The translations under genes and the position numbers were made by a program. From Nucisporomicrobium flavum (GTDB taxonomy: Bacteria > Actinomycetota > Actinomycetes > Mycobacteriales > Micromonosporaceae), in NCBI RefSeq assembly GCF_016464385.1, contig NZ_JADMLH010000009.1:200775-264774 (forward strand): DNA of 64,000 bases, given 5' to 3'. Every line of letters starts with the position of its first letter. Position 1 is the stretch's first letter. The notes below the pieces were generated by a model. The model ran no database searches and was not told the origin of the DNA. It was given only the letters and a program-made list of their open reading frames with translations. Shown piece after piece: positions 42,958-51,488 of the stretch.

Positions 42958-43775
42958 GGGCCCTCGTCCTGGGCGGCGGCGGCATCACGGGCATCGCCTG
43001 GGAACTCGGCCTCCTCGCGGGCCTCCGCCGCCACGGCACCGATCTCGCCAAGGCGGACCTCATCGTCGGCACGTCGGCAGGCGCCTACGTCGGAGCCCTC
43101 CTCGCCACGGGCGTGGACCTCGACGAAGCGGTCGCCTCGGCCGCCCGCATCGAGATCGAATTCACCGCCCGCCTCGACCCGATGCTGCTGGCCCAGGGCT
43201 TCATGCTCCTCAACGACACCTCCCTGAGCCCCCGAGACATCCGAGCCCGCCTGGGCACCCTGGCCCGCCAGGCCCCGGTCGGCGACGACACCCCGCACGT
43301 GGCCCGCTTCGCCGAGCAACTCCCCACCCACACCTGGCCGACCACCCCCCGCCTGATCATCACGGCCGTCGACACCACCACCGGGGACCCGACAGCCTGG
43401 GACGCATCCTCGGCCGTCCCCCTCCCGGCAGCGGTCGCGGCCAGCTGCGCCCTCCCCGGCGTCTTCCCCCCGGTACGCCTGGAAGAAGGCTGGTACATGG
43501 ACGGCGGCGTCAACTCGGTGACCAACGCCAACCTCGCCGCCGGCGCAGACGCGGTGGTGGTCCTGGCACCGAGCGGCGGCATGTTCCGCGCATCGCCGGC
43601 CTCGGAGGTGGCCGAGCTCAGAATCGACCGCAGCCTGCTCATCGCCCCGGACGACGCCACGCGGGCGGCGATAGGCGGCAACATCCTGGACCCGCGCCGC
43701 CGAGGCCCAGCGCTGGCAGCGGGTGCGGCCCAGGCGGAGAAGGTGGCTGCAGCAGTCGCCGACGTCTGGGACTGA
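42954..43775 (+). CDS. Patatin-like phospholipase
   Basis: 273 aa, overlapping the GT4 stop by ATGA. The patatin catalytic set is complete: oxyanion LVLGGGGITGIAWELG, nucleophile serine GTSAGAYVGA and the aspartate of WYMDGGVNSV. These enzymes are serine lipid acyl hydrolases with a Ser-Asp dyad. No signal peptide. The coupling to glucan genes is unexpected and may simply be operon hitch-hiking, or it may point to an acylated glucan (as in methylglucose lipopolysaccharides); inference only. Confidence 0.9.
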   Translation: MRALVLGGGGITGIAWELGLLAGLRRHGTDLAKADLIVGTSAGAYVGALLATGVDLDEAVASAARIEIEFTARLDPMLLAQGFMLLNDTSLSPRDIRARLGTLARQAPVGDDTPHVARFAEQLPTHTWPTTPRLIITAVDTTTGDPTAWDASSAVPLPAAVAASCALPGVFPPVRLEEGWYMDGGVNSVTNANLAAGADAVVVLAPSGGMFRASPASEVAELRIDRSLLIAPDDATRAAIGGNILDPRRRGPALAAGAAQAEKVAAAVADVWD

Positions 43776-44338
43776 CGCGCACGCCAACCGACATCGGCGT
43801 GGAGGCCGCGGCAAGATCGCGACCGCTCTGGCTTTTGCGTTGGCTTTGGCCCTCGGCGGGTCTTCGTGGAATGCCAGGCGGCGCCGTTCGGCCTCACCGT
43901 CATCGACGATGTCGCCGGCTCCTCCGAGACAACGCCCGCCGCCGGCTCGGCCGCGGCAACGCTCGCAATGACCGCCGGTTTCGCCCTCGCAACGCCCGCA
44001 ACCACCGCCGGCTCCCCCACCACGACGCCCGCCAGCTCGCCCGCCGGCCCGACCACGGCAACGCCCGCCGGCCCGACCACCGCAACGCCCGCCGGCCCGA
44101 CCACGGCAACGCCCGCCAGCTCCGCCACCGAAACGCCCGGGACCGCCGCCGGCTCGGGCGGGCCGCAGTCGGCGTGCAAGCGGCGCAGCTTCCTGGCGTG
44201 CCGCTGCGCCAGCCCCCATACCCGGTGCCGTGCGTGCTCCCGGCGAAAGCGTTCCCGCTCCGCGGAATAGCGACGCGACGCGGTCGGGTCACGCATCGCG
44301 GCCAATTCCGCCGTCGAGAACAATTGCAGCTGCCGCAT
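43085..44338 (-). CDS. Small basic protein with repeat tail; 3' end uncertain
   Basis: The first about 60 residues look genuine (MRQLQLFSTAELAAMRD, then YSAERERFRREHARHRVWGL): a charged helical protein of a kind common in Micromonosporaceae, function unknown. Then a VAVVGPAG-type repeat tail follows. The frame stays open to 43085, but residues after about 145 are antisense to the patatin gene, so the true product is probably far shorter and has lost its original stop, or the call is spurious beyond 43,800. A decayed second copy of its 5' region lies at 44,522-44,650. Confidence 0.35.
   Translation of the reverse strand: MRQLQLFSTAELAAMRDPTASRRYSAERERFRREHARHRVWGLAQRHARKLRRLHADCGPPEPAAVPGVSVAELAGVAVVGPAGVAVVGPAGVAVVGPAGELAGVVVGEPAVVAGVARAKPAVIASVAAAEPAAGVVSEEPATSSMTVRPNGAAWHSTKTRRGPKPTQKPERSRSCRGLHADVGWRARQSQTSATAAATFSAWAAPAASAGPRRRGSRMLPPIAARVASSGAMSRLRSILSSATSEAGDARNMPPLGARTTTASAPAARLALVTELTPPSMYQPSSRRTGGKTPGRAQLAATAAGRGTAEDASQAVGSPVVVSTAVMIRRGVVGQVWVGSCSAKRATCGVSSPTGAWRARVPRRARMSRGLREVSLRSMKPWASSIGSRRAVNSISMRAAEATASSRSTPVARRAPT
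43980..44135. repeat. 24-bp tandem repeats
   Basis: GGCCCGACCAC(G/C)GCAACGCC units with a 24-bp period start near 44046, 44070 and 44094; weaker relatives flank them from 43980 to 44135. On the minus strand they encode VAVVGPAG octapeptides. The 43,776-44,665 region has no other confident gene. Confidence 0.8.
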
Positions 44339-44521
44339 GGATTAATTGTTCCGCATCCCACCCGTACCGCGGAAATAAACGATCACCCCAAAAAAGCGAC
44401 AACCGCCACAGCACATTTATCAACCGTCGGCGAAGACGCGCGGGTCGCATCTCGACGCGACCGTGACCACGTGACGCCGACCAGGTGGAGAGTGCTGAAC
44501 CCGCCCTGGGCTAGTCCTTAC

Positions 44522-44650
44522 ACGCTCCTGACGAAAGCGCTCCCGCGATGCGGAATAGCCATGCGCTTCCGTCCCATATCGCGGGCCAATAAGGGACCGG
44601 GGCGCACAACAGAACTAAATGATCACACCAAAGAACGGGGGACAATCACA
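44522..44650 (-). pseudogene. Decayed duplicate of the small basic-protein gene
   Basis: Reading leftwards, 44600-44522 matches the coding start of the gene at 44338: CGAAAGCG(C/T)TCCCGC, GCGGAATAGC and TCGCGG(G)CCAAT are shared with 44,233-44,315. Both copies also share an upstream GTGATC(G/A)TTTA on the minus strand, near 44,380 and 44,620. Copy two has lost its ATG, acquired frameshifting indels and an early stop. It sits between the parent gene and the reductase gene. Confidence 0.6.
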
Positions 44651-44665
44651 GCGCGCGTGCCGGGT

Positions 44666-45580
44666 CTATCGGTGGGCGGAGTAGATCGAGAGGTTGGTCC
44701 AGGCTGCTGAGATCAACGGCGCCGGGACCTTGTGCCGCTCGGCGTGGGTGACCAGGTCGCCCACGATCGCTTCGGCTTCCACCGGGCCGCCCGCCGCCAT
44801 GTCGCGGTACATCGAGGATGTCGTCGGCACGTCGCGGGCCGTCAGGGAGGCTCGCAGGAAGCCGATCGCCGCCTCGCGGGGTGGGTGGCCCGCCGCCGAT
44901 GCGATCGCGATGGCCTCGTCGGCGACCGCCGACGCGAATGCGATGCCGCCCGGCGCCGCCGTGATGTCGCCGACCGTCGCTCGCATCAGGGTCGTCACCA
45001 CGCCCAGGCCGGCCAGGAAGACCCATTTCTCCCACATCTCCTGGACGATCTCCGTGGACGGCTGCGACTCGAACTCCGCGCCCGACAACGCCTCGGCGAC
45101 CGCTGCCAGCCGGTCGTCGCGGGTGCCGTCGAGGGGGCCGTACAGGAGGCGGTGCAGGCCGGTCAGCTGCACCACGTCGCCCTCGTCGGTGAGGGTGCCG
45201 GCGATCATGCAGACGCCGCCGTACACGTGGTCGGCGCCGAAGTGGCCGACCAGGGTGTCGATGTGGCGCATGCCGTTGAGCAGAGGCACGATCACCGTCC
45301 CGGTGCCGATCGCCGGGCTGATGTCGGCGAGGGCCTGCTGCAGGTGGTAGCTCTTCACCGCGAGGACGATCACGTCGTACGGCCTGTCGAGCTTGTCGGC
45401 GGTGACCGTGCGGGCCGGGACCACGCTCTCCCCGGCGGGCGCGTGGATCCGCAGGCCGCGTTCGGCGAGTTCGGCGGCCCGGCGGGCGCGGACCAGGAAC
45501 GTGATGTCACGGCCGGCCTCAGCCAGGCGGCCGCCGAAGTATCCGCCGGTGGCGCCCGCTCCCACGACCAGGGTGCGCAT
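44666..45580 (-). CDS. Ketopantoate reductase family protein
   Basis: 304 aa. A Rossmann NADP site at the N-terminus (RTLVVGAGATGGYFGGRLAE) and the ApbA_C helical domain (about 175-300) identify the PanE/ApbA family, whose classic reaction reduces 2-dehydropantoate to pantoate. The Lys/Asn/Glu catalytic set fits in part (VKSYHL, LLNGM, WEKWVFLAG). Its ATG abuts the TAG of the zinc-finger gene. Many actinobacteria have several family members of unknown substrate, so panE itself is not certain. Confidence 0.85.
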   Translation of the reverse strand: MRTLVVGAGATGGYFGGRLAEAGRDITFLVRARRAAELAERGLRIHAPAGESVVPARTVTADKLDRPYDVIVLAVKSYHLQQALADISPAIGTGTVIVPLLNGMRHIDTLVGHFGADHVYGGVCMIAGTLTDEGDVVQLTGLHRLLYGPLDGTRDDRLAAVAEALSGAEFESQPSTEIVQEMWEKWVFLAGLGVVTTLMRATVGDITAAPGGIAFASAVADEAIAIASAAGHPPREAAIGFLRASLTARDVPTTSSMYRDMAAGGPVEAEAIVGDLVTHAERHKVPAPLISAAWTNLSIYSAHR

Positions 45581-45847
45581 CTAGGCGCCCAGCAGCTCGT
45601 CGACGAAGCACCAGCGCCAGTTCTCACCCGGCTCGTACGAGCGCATCACCGGATGCCCGGTCTCCTCGTGGTGGCGCGACATGTGCCGCCGCGGCGAGGA
45701 ATCGCAGCAGGCCACGTAGCCGCAGTCCAGGCACAGGCGCAGGTGCACCCAGTCCTCGAAGCCGCCCGCCACGCATTCGGGGCAGCCGCCGTCGTACGGC
45801 GCCCGCGGCGTCGGCTCGGTCGCTTCCTTCAGGTGCTGGCAGGTCAA
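45581..45847 (-). CDS. UBP-type zinc finger protein
   Basis: 88 aa. Nearly the whole protein is a ZnF-UBP: CQHL, GGCPECVAGG, HLRLCLDCGYVACCDSSPRR, HMSRHHEETGHPVM. Eukaryotic UBP fingers bind the C-terminus of ubiquitin; bacterial ones have no known ligand. Cys/His spacing is intact for zinc. Its ATG overlaps the antiporter stop by 4 nt and it directly abuts the reductase gene, making a tight three-gene operon. A role as partner of the antiporter C-terminus is inference. Confidence 0.9.
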   Translation of the reverse strand: MTCQHLKEATEPTPRAPYDGGCPECVAGGFEDWVHLRLCLDCGYVACCDSSPRRHMSRHHEETGHPVMRSYEPGENWRWCFVDELLGA

Positions 45848-47418
45848 TCGTCACTCCGGTGCAGTTGGGACTCTTCCAGGTCGAGCTCGCGCTGGGCGCG
45901 GTTGAGCACCTCCTCGGGGATCCGCCCCTCGTTACGGGCGATCTTGAAGACGTGCCGCTCGGCGGTAATCATCTCCCGGCGCAGCCGGCCGTACGCGGCG
46001 GAGGGGGTTTCCTGCTCCTGGTTGCCCAGCCGTTCCCACGCGCCGTTGGAGCGGCTGTCGGTGAGCGCGCGCAGCCGTTCGACCACCGAGGCGGGCGCCC
46101 CGTCCGCGGTGGCCTCGAGCCGTTCACGCGCCGCACGGCTGGCGGCGTGCTGGACGCTGGCCTCCGCGAGCGCGTCCTCGGCGCTGGTGTCCTCGCTGAC
46201 CCCGAGCCGGCGGGCCAGCACCGGCAGCGTGGTCCCCTGCACCAGCAGGGTCAGCACGATGATCGCGAAGGCGACGAACACGAACAGCTCGCGGGGGTAG
46301 TCGGCGCTGGCCACGTCCTCGTTCGGGGGCAGGGTGAGCGCCGCGGCGAGCGTCACCACGCCGCGCATGCCGGCCCAGGCGATCACCGTGGGCACGGTGG
46401 GGGGCGGGCGTTCCTCGCGGGCACGGACCCGCGGGATGAGCCGGGCCAGGTACGTCGCCGGGTACATCCACACGAAGCGGACGACGACCAGGGTGAGGAA
46501 GACCGCCAGGGTGACCCGCACGGTGGTGGCCATGCTGGTCTCGATGTTGCCGATCAGCTCGCGCAGCTGCAGGCCGACGAGGAGGAATACCACGCCCTCG
46601 AGCAGGAACGTGATCAGCCGCCACACCGCGTCCATCTGCAGCCGCGAGGTCGCCGACAGCAGGTACGGGATGCGGTGCCCCAGGTAGAGGCCCGTCACCA
46701 CGACCGCGACGATGCTCGACGTCTTCGCTTCCTCGGCGACGATGACCACGACGAACGGTGTCAGCACCGACACGGCGTCGTCGAGCAGCGGGTCGGTGAT
46801 GCGTTTGTGCAGCCAGGCGGCGCCGAACGCGAAGGCCAGGCCGAACAGGACCCCGCCGCCGGCCTTGAGCGCGACCTCGCCGGCGATCTCCCAGAACCCG
46901 ACGGCGGAGCCGAGCAGCGTGCCGACCGCGACCCGCACCAGCACCAGCGCGGTCGCGTCGTTGAGCAGGCTCTCGCCCTCGAGGATGGTGACCACCCGCC
47001 GGGGCAGCCCGATGCGCCGGGCGATGGCCGTCGCGGACACGGCGTCGGGCGGCGCCACCACCGCGCCCAGCGCCACGCAGGCCGCCAGCGGCACGTCGGG
47101 CAGCAGCGCGTGCAGCACGAAGCCGACCGCGAACGCGGTGAGCACCACGAGGACGACCGCCAGCAGCAGGATGGGCCGCAGGGCGCGGCGGAACGCGACG
47201 AGGTTGGTCTGCAGCGCCGCCACGTACAGCAGGGGCGGCAGGATGCCGATGAGCACCAGCTCGGGCTCGATGTGCACCTCGGGGACGCCCGGCACGTACG
47301 ACAGTCCCAGCCCGGCGACGAGCAGGACCAGCGGCGCGATGAAGCCCAGCCGCCGCGCGAGGGCGGCACCGAGCACCGAGATGGCCACGATGACGACCGT
47401 GTCGACGATGCTCTCCAT
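45844..47418 (-). CDS. Na+/H+ antiporter (CPA1 family)
   Basis: 524 aa from ATG 47418. About 12 TM segments (VDTVVIVAISVLGAALARRL, PLVLLVAGLGLSYVPG) carry the CPA1 signature GAVVAPPDAVSATAIARRIG and the ion-binding SLLNDATALVLVRVAV. A charged cytoplasmic C-terminus of about 130 residues (from RRLGVSEDTSAEDALAE to HRSDD) follows. It exchanges Na+ or K+ for H+ in the plasma membrane. TAAGCT lies 8 nt before the ATG. It heads an operon with a UBP zinc finger gene. Confidence 0.93.
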   Translation of the reverse strand: MESIVDTVVIVAISVLGAALARRLGFIAPLVLLVAGLGLSYVPGVPEVHIEPELVLIGILPPLLYVAALQTNLVAFRRALRPILLLAVVLVVLTAFAVGFVLHALLPDVPLAACVALGAVVAPPDAVSATAIARRIGLPRRVVTILEGESLLNDATALVLVRVAVGTLLGSAVGFWEIAGEVALKAGGGVLFGLAFAFGAAWLHKRITDPLLDDAVSVLTPFVVVIVAEEAKTSSIVAVVVTGLYLGHRIPYLLSATSRLQMDAVWRLITFLLEGVVFLLVGLQLRELIGNIETSMATTVRVTLAVFLTLVVVRFVWMYPATYLARLIPRVRAREERPPPTVPTVIAWAGMRGVVTLAAALTLPPNEDVASADYPRELFVFVAFAIIVLTLLVQGTTLPVLARRLGVSEDTSAEDALAEASVQHAASRAARERLEATADGAPASVVERLRALTDSRSNGAWERLGNQEQETPSAAYGRLRREMITAERHVFKIARNEGRIPEEVLNRAQRELDLEESQLHRSDD

Positions 47419-47567
47419 GGGAGGAGAGCTTAGAGACCTCGGGGCCGGTCCCGCCTGTGGCGCGACCCACGGTCGCGGCCGCCGGCCGTCATGAGTCCGC
47501 GGGGCCGGGTCAGAATGAGCCGTTCTACTCACGCCGGGGACGCCGGCCATGATGCAGGCTGGCGCCC

Positions 47568-48578
47568 ATGACCTTGACCGTTGCCCGCGTGGGCATCACC
47601 GCGGTGGCGAGTTCCCTGCCCGAGCGGGAGGTGACCACCGCCGACCTGCAGGCACGCGTCGCCGCCGCGAGCGGCCTCCCGCTGCCCGCGGGGACCTTCG
47701 CGCAGACGACCGGCATCGATCGGCGCCGGGTCGCCGCCGACGACGAGTACGCCTCCGACCTGGCCATCACCGCCGCGCGGCGGGTCCTCGCCGACGCGGA
47801 CCTGGACGCCCTCGACATCGACCTGCTGCTGTACGCCTCGGCCACCCGCGACATGGTGGAACCGGCCACGGCGCACGTCGTCCAGGCGGCCCTGGGCAGC
47901 CGGGCGCACGCCCTCGACGTGACGAACGCCTGCAACAGCTTCCTCAACGGCATCGACCTCGCCCGCTCGATGATCCTGGCGGGCCGGGCCAGGCGGGCGC
48001 TGGTGGTCACCGGCGAGACGCCCACCCGGTCGATGCGGCCGCGGCTGGACGGCATGGCTCAGGCCCGTACGGCGTTCGCCGGGTTCACGTTCGGCGATGC
48101 GGGGGCCGCGGTGCTGGTGGAGCCGGTGGAGGCCGGCGGGATCGTGGACGTCGACAGCGAGACGTATTCGGAGCACTGGGCGGTCGGCGGCATCTTCGGT
48201 GGCGGCTCGCGGCACCCGCGCGGCGACGAGCACACGTACTTCACCGGCAACGGGCACAAGCTGCGCGGCGTCTTCGAGAAGATCGGGCTGGGGCTGCTGG
48301 AGCGGGTCGCGTACCGCACGGGGTTCGGCTGGGACGACTACGCGAAGGTGCTGGTGCACCAGGTGACCGTGCCGTACCTGCAGCGTTTCGTGGAGGTGGC
48401 CGGGGTGCCGGCCGGCAAGCTCGAGCCCACCCTGCCCGAGCTCGGCAACGTTGCCAGCGCCACGCTCGGCGTCCAGCTCGACCGGGTCCGGCCGGGCCTC
48501 GCCCCCGGCGACCGGGTGCTGTTCGTGGGGCTCGGCGGCGGGGTCAGCCTCATGACCATGGTCTGGGAGGTCTCGTGA
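47568..48578 (+). CDS. Thiolase-fold condensing enzyme, KAS III/OleA-like
   Basis: 336 aa. The Cys-His-Asn triad is complete: DVTNACNSFLNGIDLA (Cys), VLVHQVTVPYL (His) and LGNVASATLG (Asn). Canonical FabH has a different Cys-site context (AACAGF); the NAC-x-FLNG pattern is closer to OleA, which joins two fatty acyl-CoAs head to head. It opens a six-gene cluster in which every junction overlaps. The ATG has no RBS; AGGCTG lies 6 nt upstream, so a leaderless message is possible. The product would be a beta-keto acid; the acyl donors are unknown. Confidence 0.85.
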   Translation: MTLTVARVGITAVASSLPEREVTTADLQARVAAASGLPLPAGTFAQTTGIDRRRVAADDEYASDLAITAARRVLADADLDALDIDLLLYASATRDMVEPATAHVVQAALGSRAHALDVTNACNSFLNGIDLARSMILAGRARRALVVTGETPTRSMRPRLDGMAQARTAFAGFTFGDAGAAVLVEPVEAGGIVDVDSETYSEHWAVGGIFGGGSRHPRGDEHTYFTGNGHKLRGVFEKIGLGLLERVAYRTGFGWDDYAKVLVHQVTVPYLQRFVEVAGVPAGKLEPTLPELGNVASATLGVQLDRVRPGLAPGDRVLFVGLGGGVSLMTMVWEVS

Positions 48579-49306
48579 CGCAGCTGTGGGTGATCGTGCC
48601 GGCGTACGACGAGGCGGCGCGGATCCAGCAGACGCTCGACGCGCTCGCCGCGCAGACCGACACCGGCTTCGAGCTGCTGGTCGTGGACAACGGTTCGACC
48701 GACGGCACCGCGGACATCGCGCGGGCGTTCCGGGCGCCGTTCCCGGTCCACGTCCTGGTGGAGACCGAGAAGGGCGTCGGCTGCGCCGTCGACACCGGTT
48801 TCCGGTACGCGATCGCGCACGGCGCGCGGCTGCTGGCGCGTACGGACGCCGACTGCCTGCCCCGCCCGGGCTGGGTGGCGGCGGCGCGGGCCGGGCTCAC
48901 CGGCGGCGCCGGGCTGGTGTGCGGGCGGATCACGGCGCGCCGCGACGAGCACGGGCTCCTGGGGCGGGCGTTCTTCTCGGGCCTCGTGGCCGTCGCCGCC
49001 GCGTTCGGCAGGCTGCGCCCGGCGCACCGCGGGAGCGGCTACAAGGCGCCGTACCGGATGCACGCGGGCAACAACATGGCCATCACCGCGGAGCTGTACG
49101 AGGCGTGCGGCGGGATGCCCCGGCGGCCGTCGCCGACCGATCGCACCTTCCTCAACCGCGTACGCCGGACCACCTCGGCCATCCGGCACAGCCGCACGAT
49201 GGTCGTGGAGAACTCGACCCGGCGGCTGGCCGCGTACGGGATAACCGGCACGGCGAAGTGGTATCTCGGCCGCGGCAGCGGCCCGCTGACGGCGGATCCG
49301 CGCTGA
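48575..49306 (+). CDS. GT2 glycosyltransferase, copy A
   Basis: 243 aa, GTGA-coupled to the condensing enzyme. GT-A fold: VIVPAYDEAARIQQTLDALA, LLVVDNGSTDGTADIA, RTDADCLPRPGWVAAAR (DxD-like metal motif) and HAGNNMAITAELYEACGG. It has no obvious TM segments, so it is a soluble or peripheral inverting transferase. It shares much of its sequence with the second GT2 at 50,754 but has a shorter, different end. The acceptor is presumably made by the neighbouring enzymes. Confidence 0.88.
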   Translation: MTQLWVIVPAYDEAARIQQTLDALAAQTDTGFELLVVDNGSTDGTADIARAFRAPFPVHVLVETEKGVGCAVDTGFRYAIAHGARLLARTDADCLPRPGWVAAARAGLTGGAGLVCGRITARRDEHGLLGRAFFSGLVAVAAAFGRLRPAHRGSGYKAPYRMHAGNNMAITAELYEACGGMPRRPSPTDRTFLNRVRRTTSAIRHSRTMVVENSTRRLAAYGITGTAKWYLGRGSGPLTADPR

Positions 49307-50757
49307 TGCTGGGTGATCTGCTGGCGAGCCTGCGCGACGACGATCCACGCCCGGCGGTCCTGGGCTGCGGGCGCACCGGAAGGCCGGTCGTGCGCGCCAC
49401 CCGGGCCGACCTGTCCCGCCTCACCACCGGTTACGCCGCGGCTCTGCACGCCCGCGGCCTCGTTCCCGGTGACACGCTCGGGGTGGCCGTACGCCCCGGC
49501 CCGCGCTCGCTGGCCGTGCTGCTGGCGGCGTACCACCTGGGTCTGCGCGTCGCGGTGCTGGACCCGACCGCCGGCCCGGACGTGCTGCTGGCCCGGCTCG
49601 GGGCGGCCCAGCCGCGGCTCGTGGTTGCCGACGCCGCGGCGCAGGCGGTCGCGGGGTGGGCGGCGCCCCTGGCCCGCCGCGCCCACCTGGCGTTGCCGGA
49701 GCTGGCCGCCCTCGCGCCCACGGTGACCGTCGGCCGGCGCCTGCCCGGCACCGCGCCCGCGTTGCCGCTCGCCCCCGGTCCGCGGCCGCGCGGGTACGAC
49801 GGCGACGGCGACGCGGTGATCGTCTTCACCTCGGGAACGACGAGCCGGCCGCGCGCGGTGGTGCACACCCGGGCGAGCCTGACGGCCGGCATGCGCGCGG
49901 TGCACGACCTGGTCCGCCCGGTGCCGGAGCGGGCCGTGCTGGGCGGGACGTTCTTCGTGCTGGTCCCGTCCCTCGCCGCGGGCGCGGCGGTGGCGCTGCC
50001 GGCCCGGACGCCGCGACGGCTGGTACGGCAGGCGGCCCGGCTCGCTCCGCAGGCGACCTATCTGACGCCGCCGCAGGTGCGGGCCGCCCTGGCAGCGGGC
50101 ATGCGGTTCACCGGCCGCGTCTACAGCGGCTCGGCGCCGGTCAGCGCGGAGCTGCTCGCCCGGGTCCACCGCGCCGGCGCCGACGAGGCCTGGGGCGTGT
50201 ACGCGCTCACCGAGGTCTTCCCCGCCGCCGCGGTCGAATCGACCGCCAAGAGCGCCTTCACCGGCACGGGTGACCTGGTCGGCGAGCTGCTGCCGGGCGT
50301 ACGGGCGCGGACCGCGGCGGACGGGCAGCTGCTGCTCGCGGGGCCGAACGCGGCCGACCGCTACCTCGGCGCCGACCGTACGGAGTGGGTCGAGACCGGG
50401 GACGTCGGCCGGGTCGAGGGCACGCGGGTGGTGCTGGGCGGCCGCCGCAAGGACATGATCCTGCGCGGGGCCGAGAACATCTATCCCGGCCTGTACGAGC
50501 CGGCGCTGCACGTACCGGGCGTCGACCTTGCCGTGATCGTGGGGGTACCGGCCGGCGACGGCGACGAGCGGGTGGTCGCCGTGGTGCAGCCGGCCGCCGG
50601 GGTGCCGGCGGAGGCGGTGCGGGCCGCTCTGCGCGTACCTCTGGATCGGATGGGGTCCGCACGGCCCGACGCGGTCGTCGTTGCGCAGGTCCCGCTGGCG
50701 GGCCGGTCGCGCAAGCCGGACCGGGCCGCGGCGGCGCGGCTGGCGGCGGCGTCGTGA
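49306..50757 (+). CDS. AMP-dependent acyl ligase, OleC-like candidate
   Basis: 483 aa, starting in TGATG with the GT2 stop. Adenylation motifs: FTSGTTSRPRAVVHT (A3), WGVYALTEVFPAAAVES (A5), ETGDVGRVEG (A7), GGRRKDMILRGAENIYP (A8) and AGRSRKPDRA with the C-terminal Lys. It is shorter than most acyl-CoA ligases. The TE-x-x-P context after A5 recalls OleC, which forms beta-lactones from beta-hydroxy acids, but ordinary acyl-CoA or acyl-AMP ligase activity fits equally. No carrier protein is in the cluster, which argues against loading onto an ACP. Confidence 0.82.
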   Translation: MLGDLLASLRDDDPRPAVLGCGRTGRPVVRATRADLSRLTTGYAAALHARGLVPGDTLGVAVRPGPRSLAVLLAAYHLGLRVAVLDPTAGPDVLLARLGAAQPRLVVADAAAQAVAGWAAPLARRAHLALPELAALAPTVTVGRRLPGTAPALPLAPGPRPRGYDGDGDAVIVFTSGTTSRPRAVVHTRASLTAGMRAVHDLVRPVPERAVLGGTFFVLVPSLAAGAAVALPARTPRRLVRQAARLAPQATYLTPPQVRAALAAGMRFTGRVYSGSAPVSAELLARVHRAGADEAWGVYALTEVFPAAAVESTAKSAFTGTGDLVGELLPGVRARTAADGQLLLAGPNAADRYLGADRTEWVETGDVGRVEGTRVVLGGRRKDMILRGAENIYPGLYEPALHVPGVDLAVIVGVPAGDGDERVVAVVQPAAGVPAEAVRAALRVPLDRMGSARPDAVVVAQVPLAGRSRKPDRAAAARLAAAS

Positions 50758-51488
50758 GGGAGCTCGCCGTCGTCGTGCCCGCCTACAACGAGGCGCGGCT
50801 GCTGCCCGGCACGCTGGCCGCCCTCGCCGCCCAGACGGACCGGGACTTCACGCTCGTGGTCGTGGACAACGCCTCCACCGACCCGACCGCCGAGATCGCG
50901 GCCGGTTTTCCCGGCGAGGTCGAGGTGGTCGGCGAGCCCGAGCCGGGCGCGGGCACGGCCGCCGACACCGGATTCCGGTACGCGATCAGCCACGGCGCGA
51001 CGAAGCTGCTGCGCACCGACGCGGACTGCCTGCCGGCGCCGGACTGGGTCGCCGCGGCCCGGTCCCTCCTGGACGCGCACGACCTGGTCTGCGGCCGCAG
51101 CGTGCCGCGCGCCGACGAGCAGCCCGGCTGGGCGCACCGTGTGCTCTACCCGCTGGTGGTCCGGCTGGCCGCCCGGGCCGGCCGGTGGCTGCACCGCTCG
51201 CCGTCGGCGCTGGCGCCGTTCGTGCTGGTCCACGGTCACAACCTGGCCATCACGGCGGCCCTGTACGAGCGCTGCGGCGGCACGCCGAGGGAGGCGCTGG
51301 GTGACGGCGCCGAGGACGTCACGCTGCTCAACCGCGCCCGCCGGCACAGCGCCCGGATCGTCCGGGCCGAGCATCTGGTGGTCGAGACGAGCCTGCGACG
51401 GCTTCGCGCCTGGGGTGGCCTGCGGACGCTGCTGTGGCACTGGGACCGCCGCTACCGGCCCGCGCCGGAGGAGGTGCATGTCCGATGA
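50754..51488 (+). CDS. GT2 glycosyltransferase, copy B
   Basis: 244 aa, GTGA-coupled to the ligase. Motifs match copy A: VVVPAYNEARLLPGTLAALA, LVVVDNASTDPTAEIA, RTDADCLPAPDWVAAAR and HGHNLAITAALYERCGG. A hydrophobic stretch (RVLYPLVVRLAARAG) may bind membrane. The two GT2s differ in acceptor regions and may act in sequence or as a pair. Overlap with the P450 start is ATGA. Confidence 0.88.
   Translation: MRELAVVVPAYNEARLLPGTLAALAAQTDRDFTLVVVDNASTDPTAEIAAGFPGEVEVVGEPEPGAGTAADTGFRYAISHGATKLLRTDADCLPAPDWVAAARSLLDAHDLVCGRSVPRADEQPGWAHRVLYPLVVRLAARAGRWLHRSPSALAPFVLVHGHNLAITAALYERCGGTPREALGDGAEDVTLLNRARRHSARIVRAEHLVVETSLRRLRAWGGLRTLLWHWDRRYRPAPEEVHVR

Noticed and set aside
42612-44219. 535-codon minus-strand frame with GGRCRGRAGGR repeats
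   Set aside because: It is another frame through the same 24-bp repeats and the antisense of patatin and GT4.
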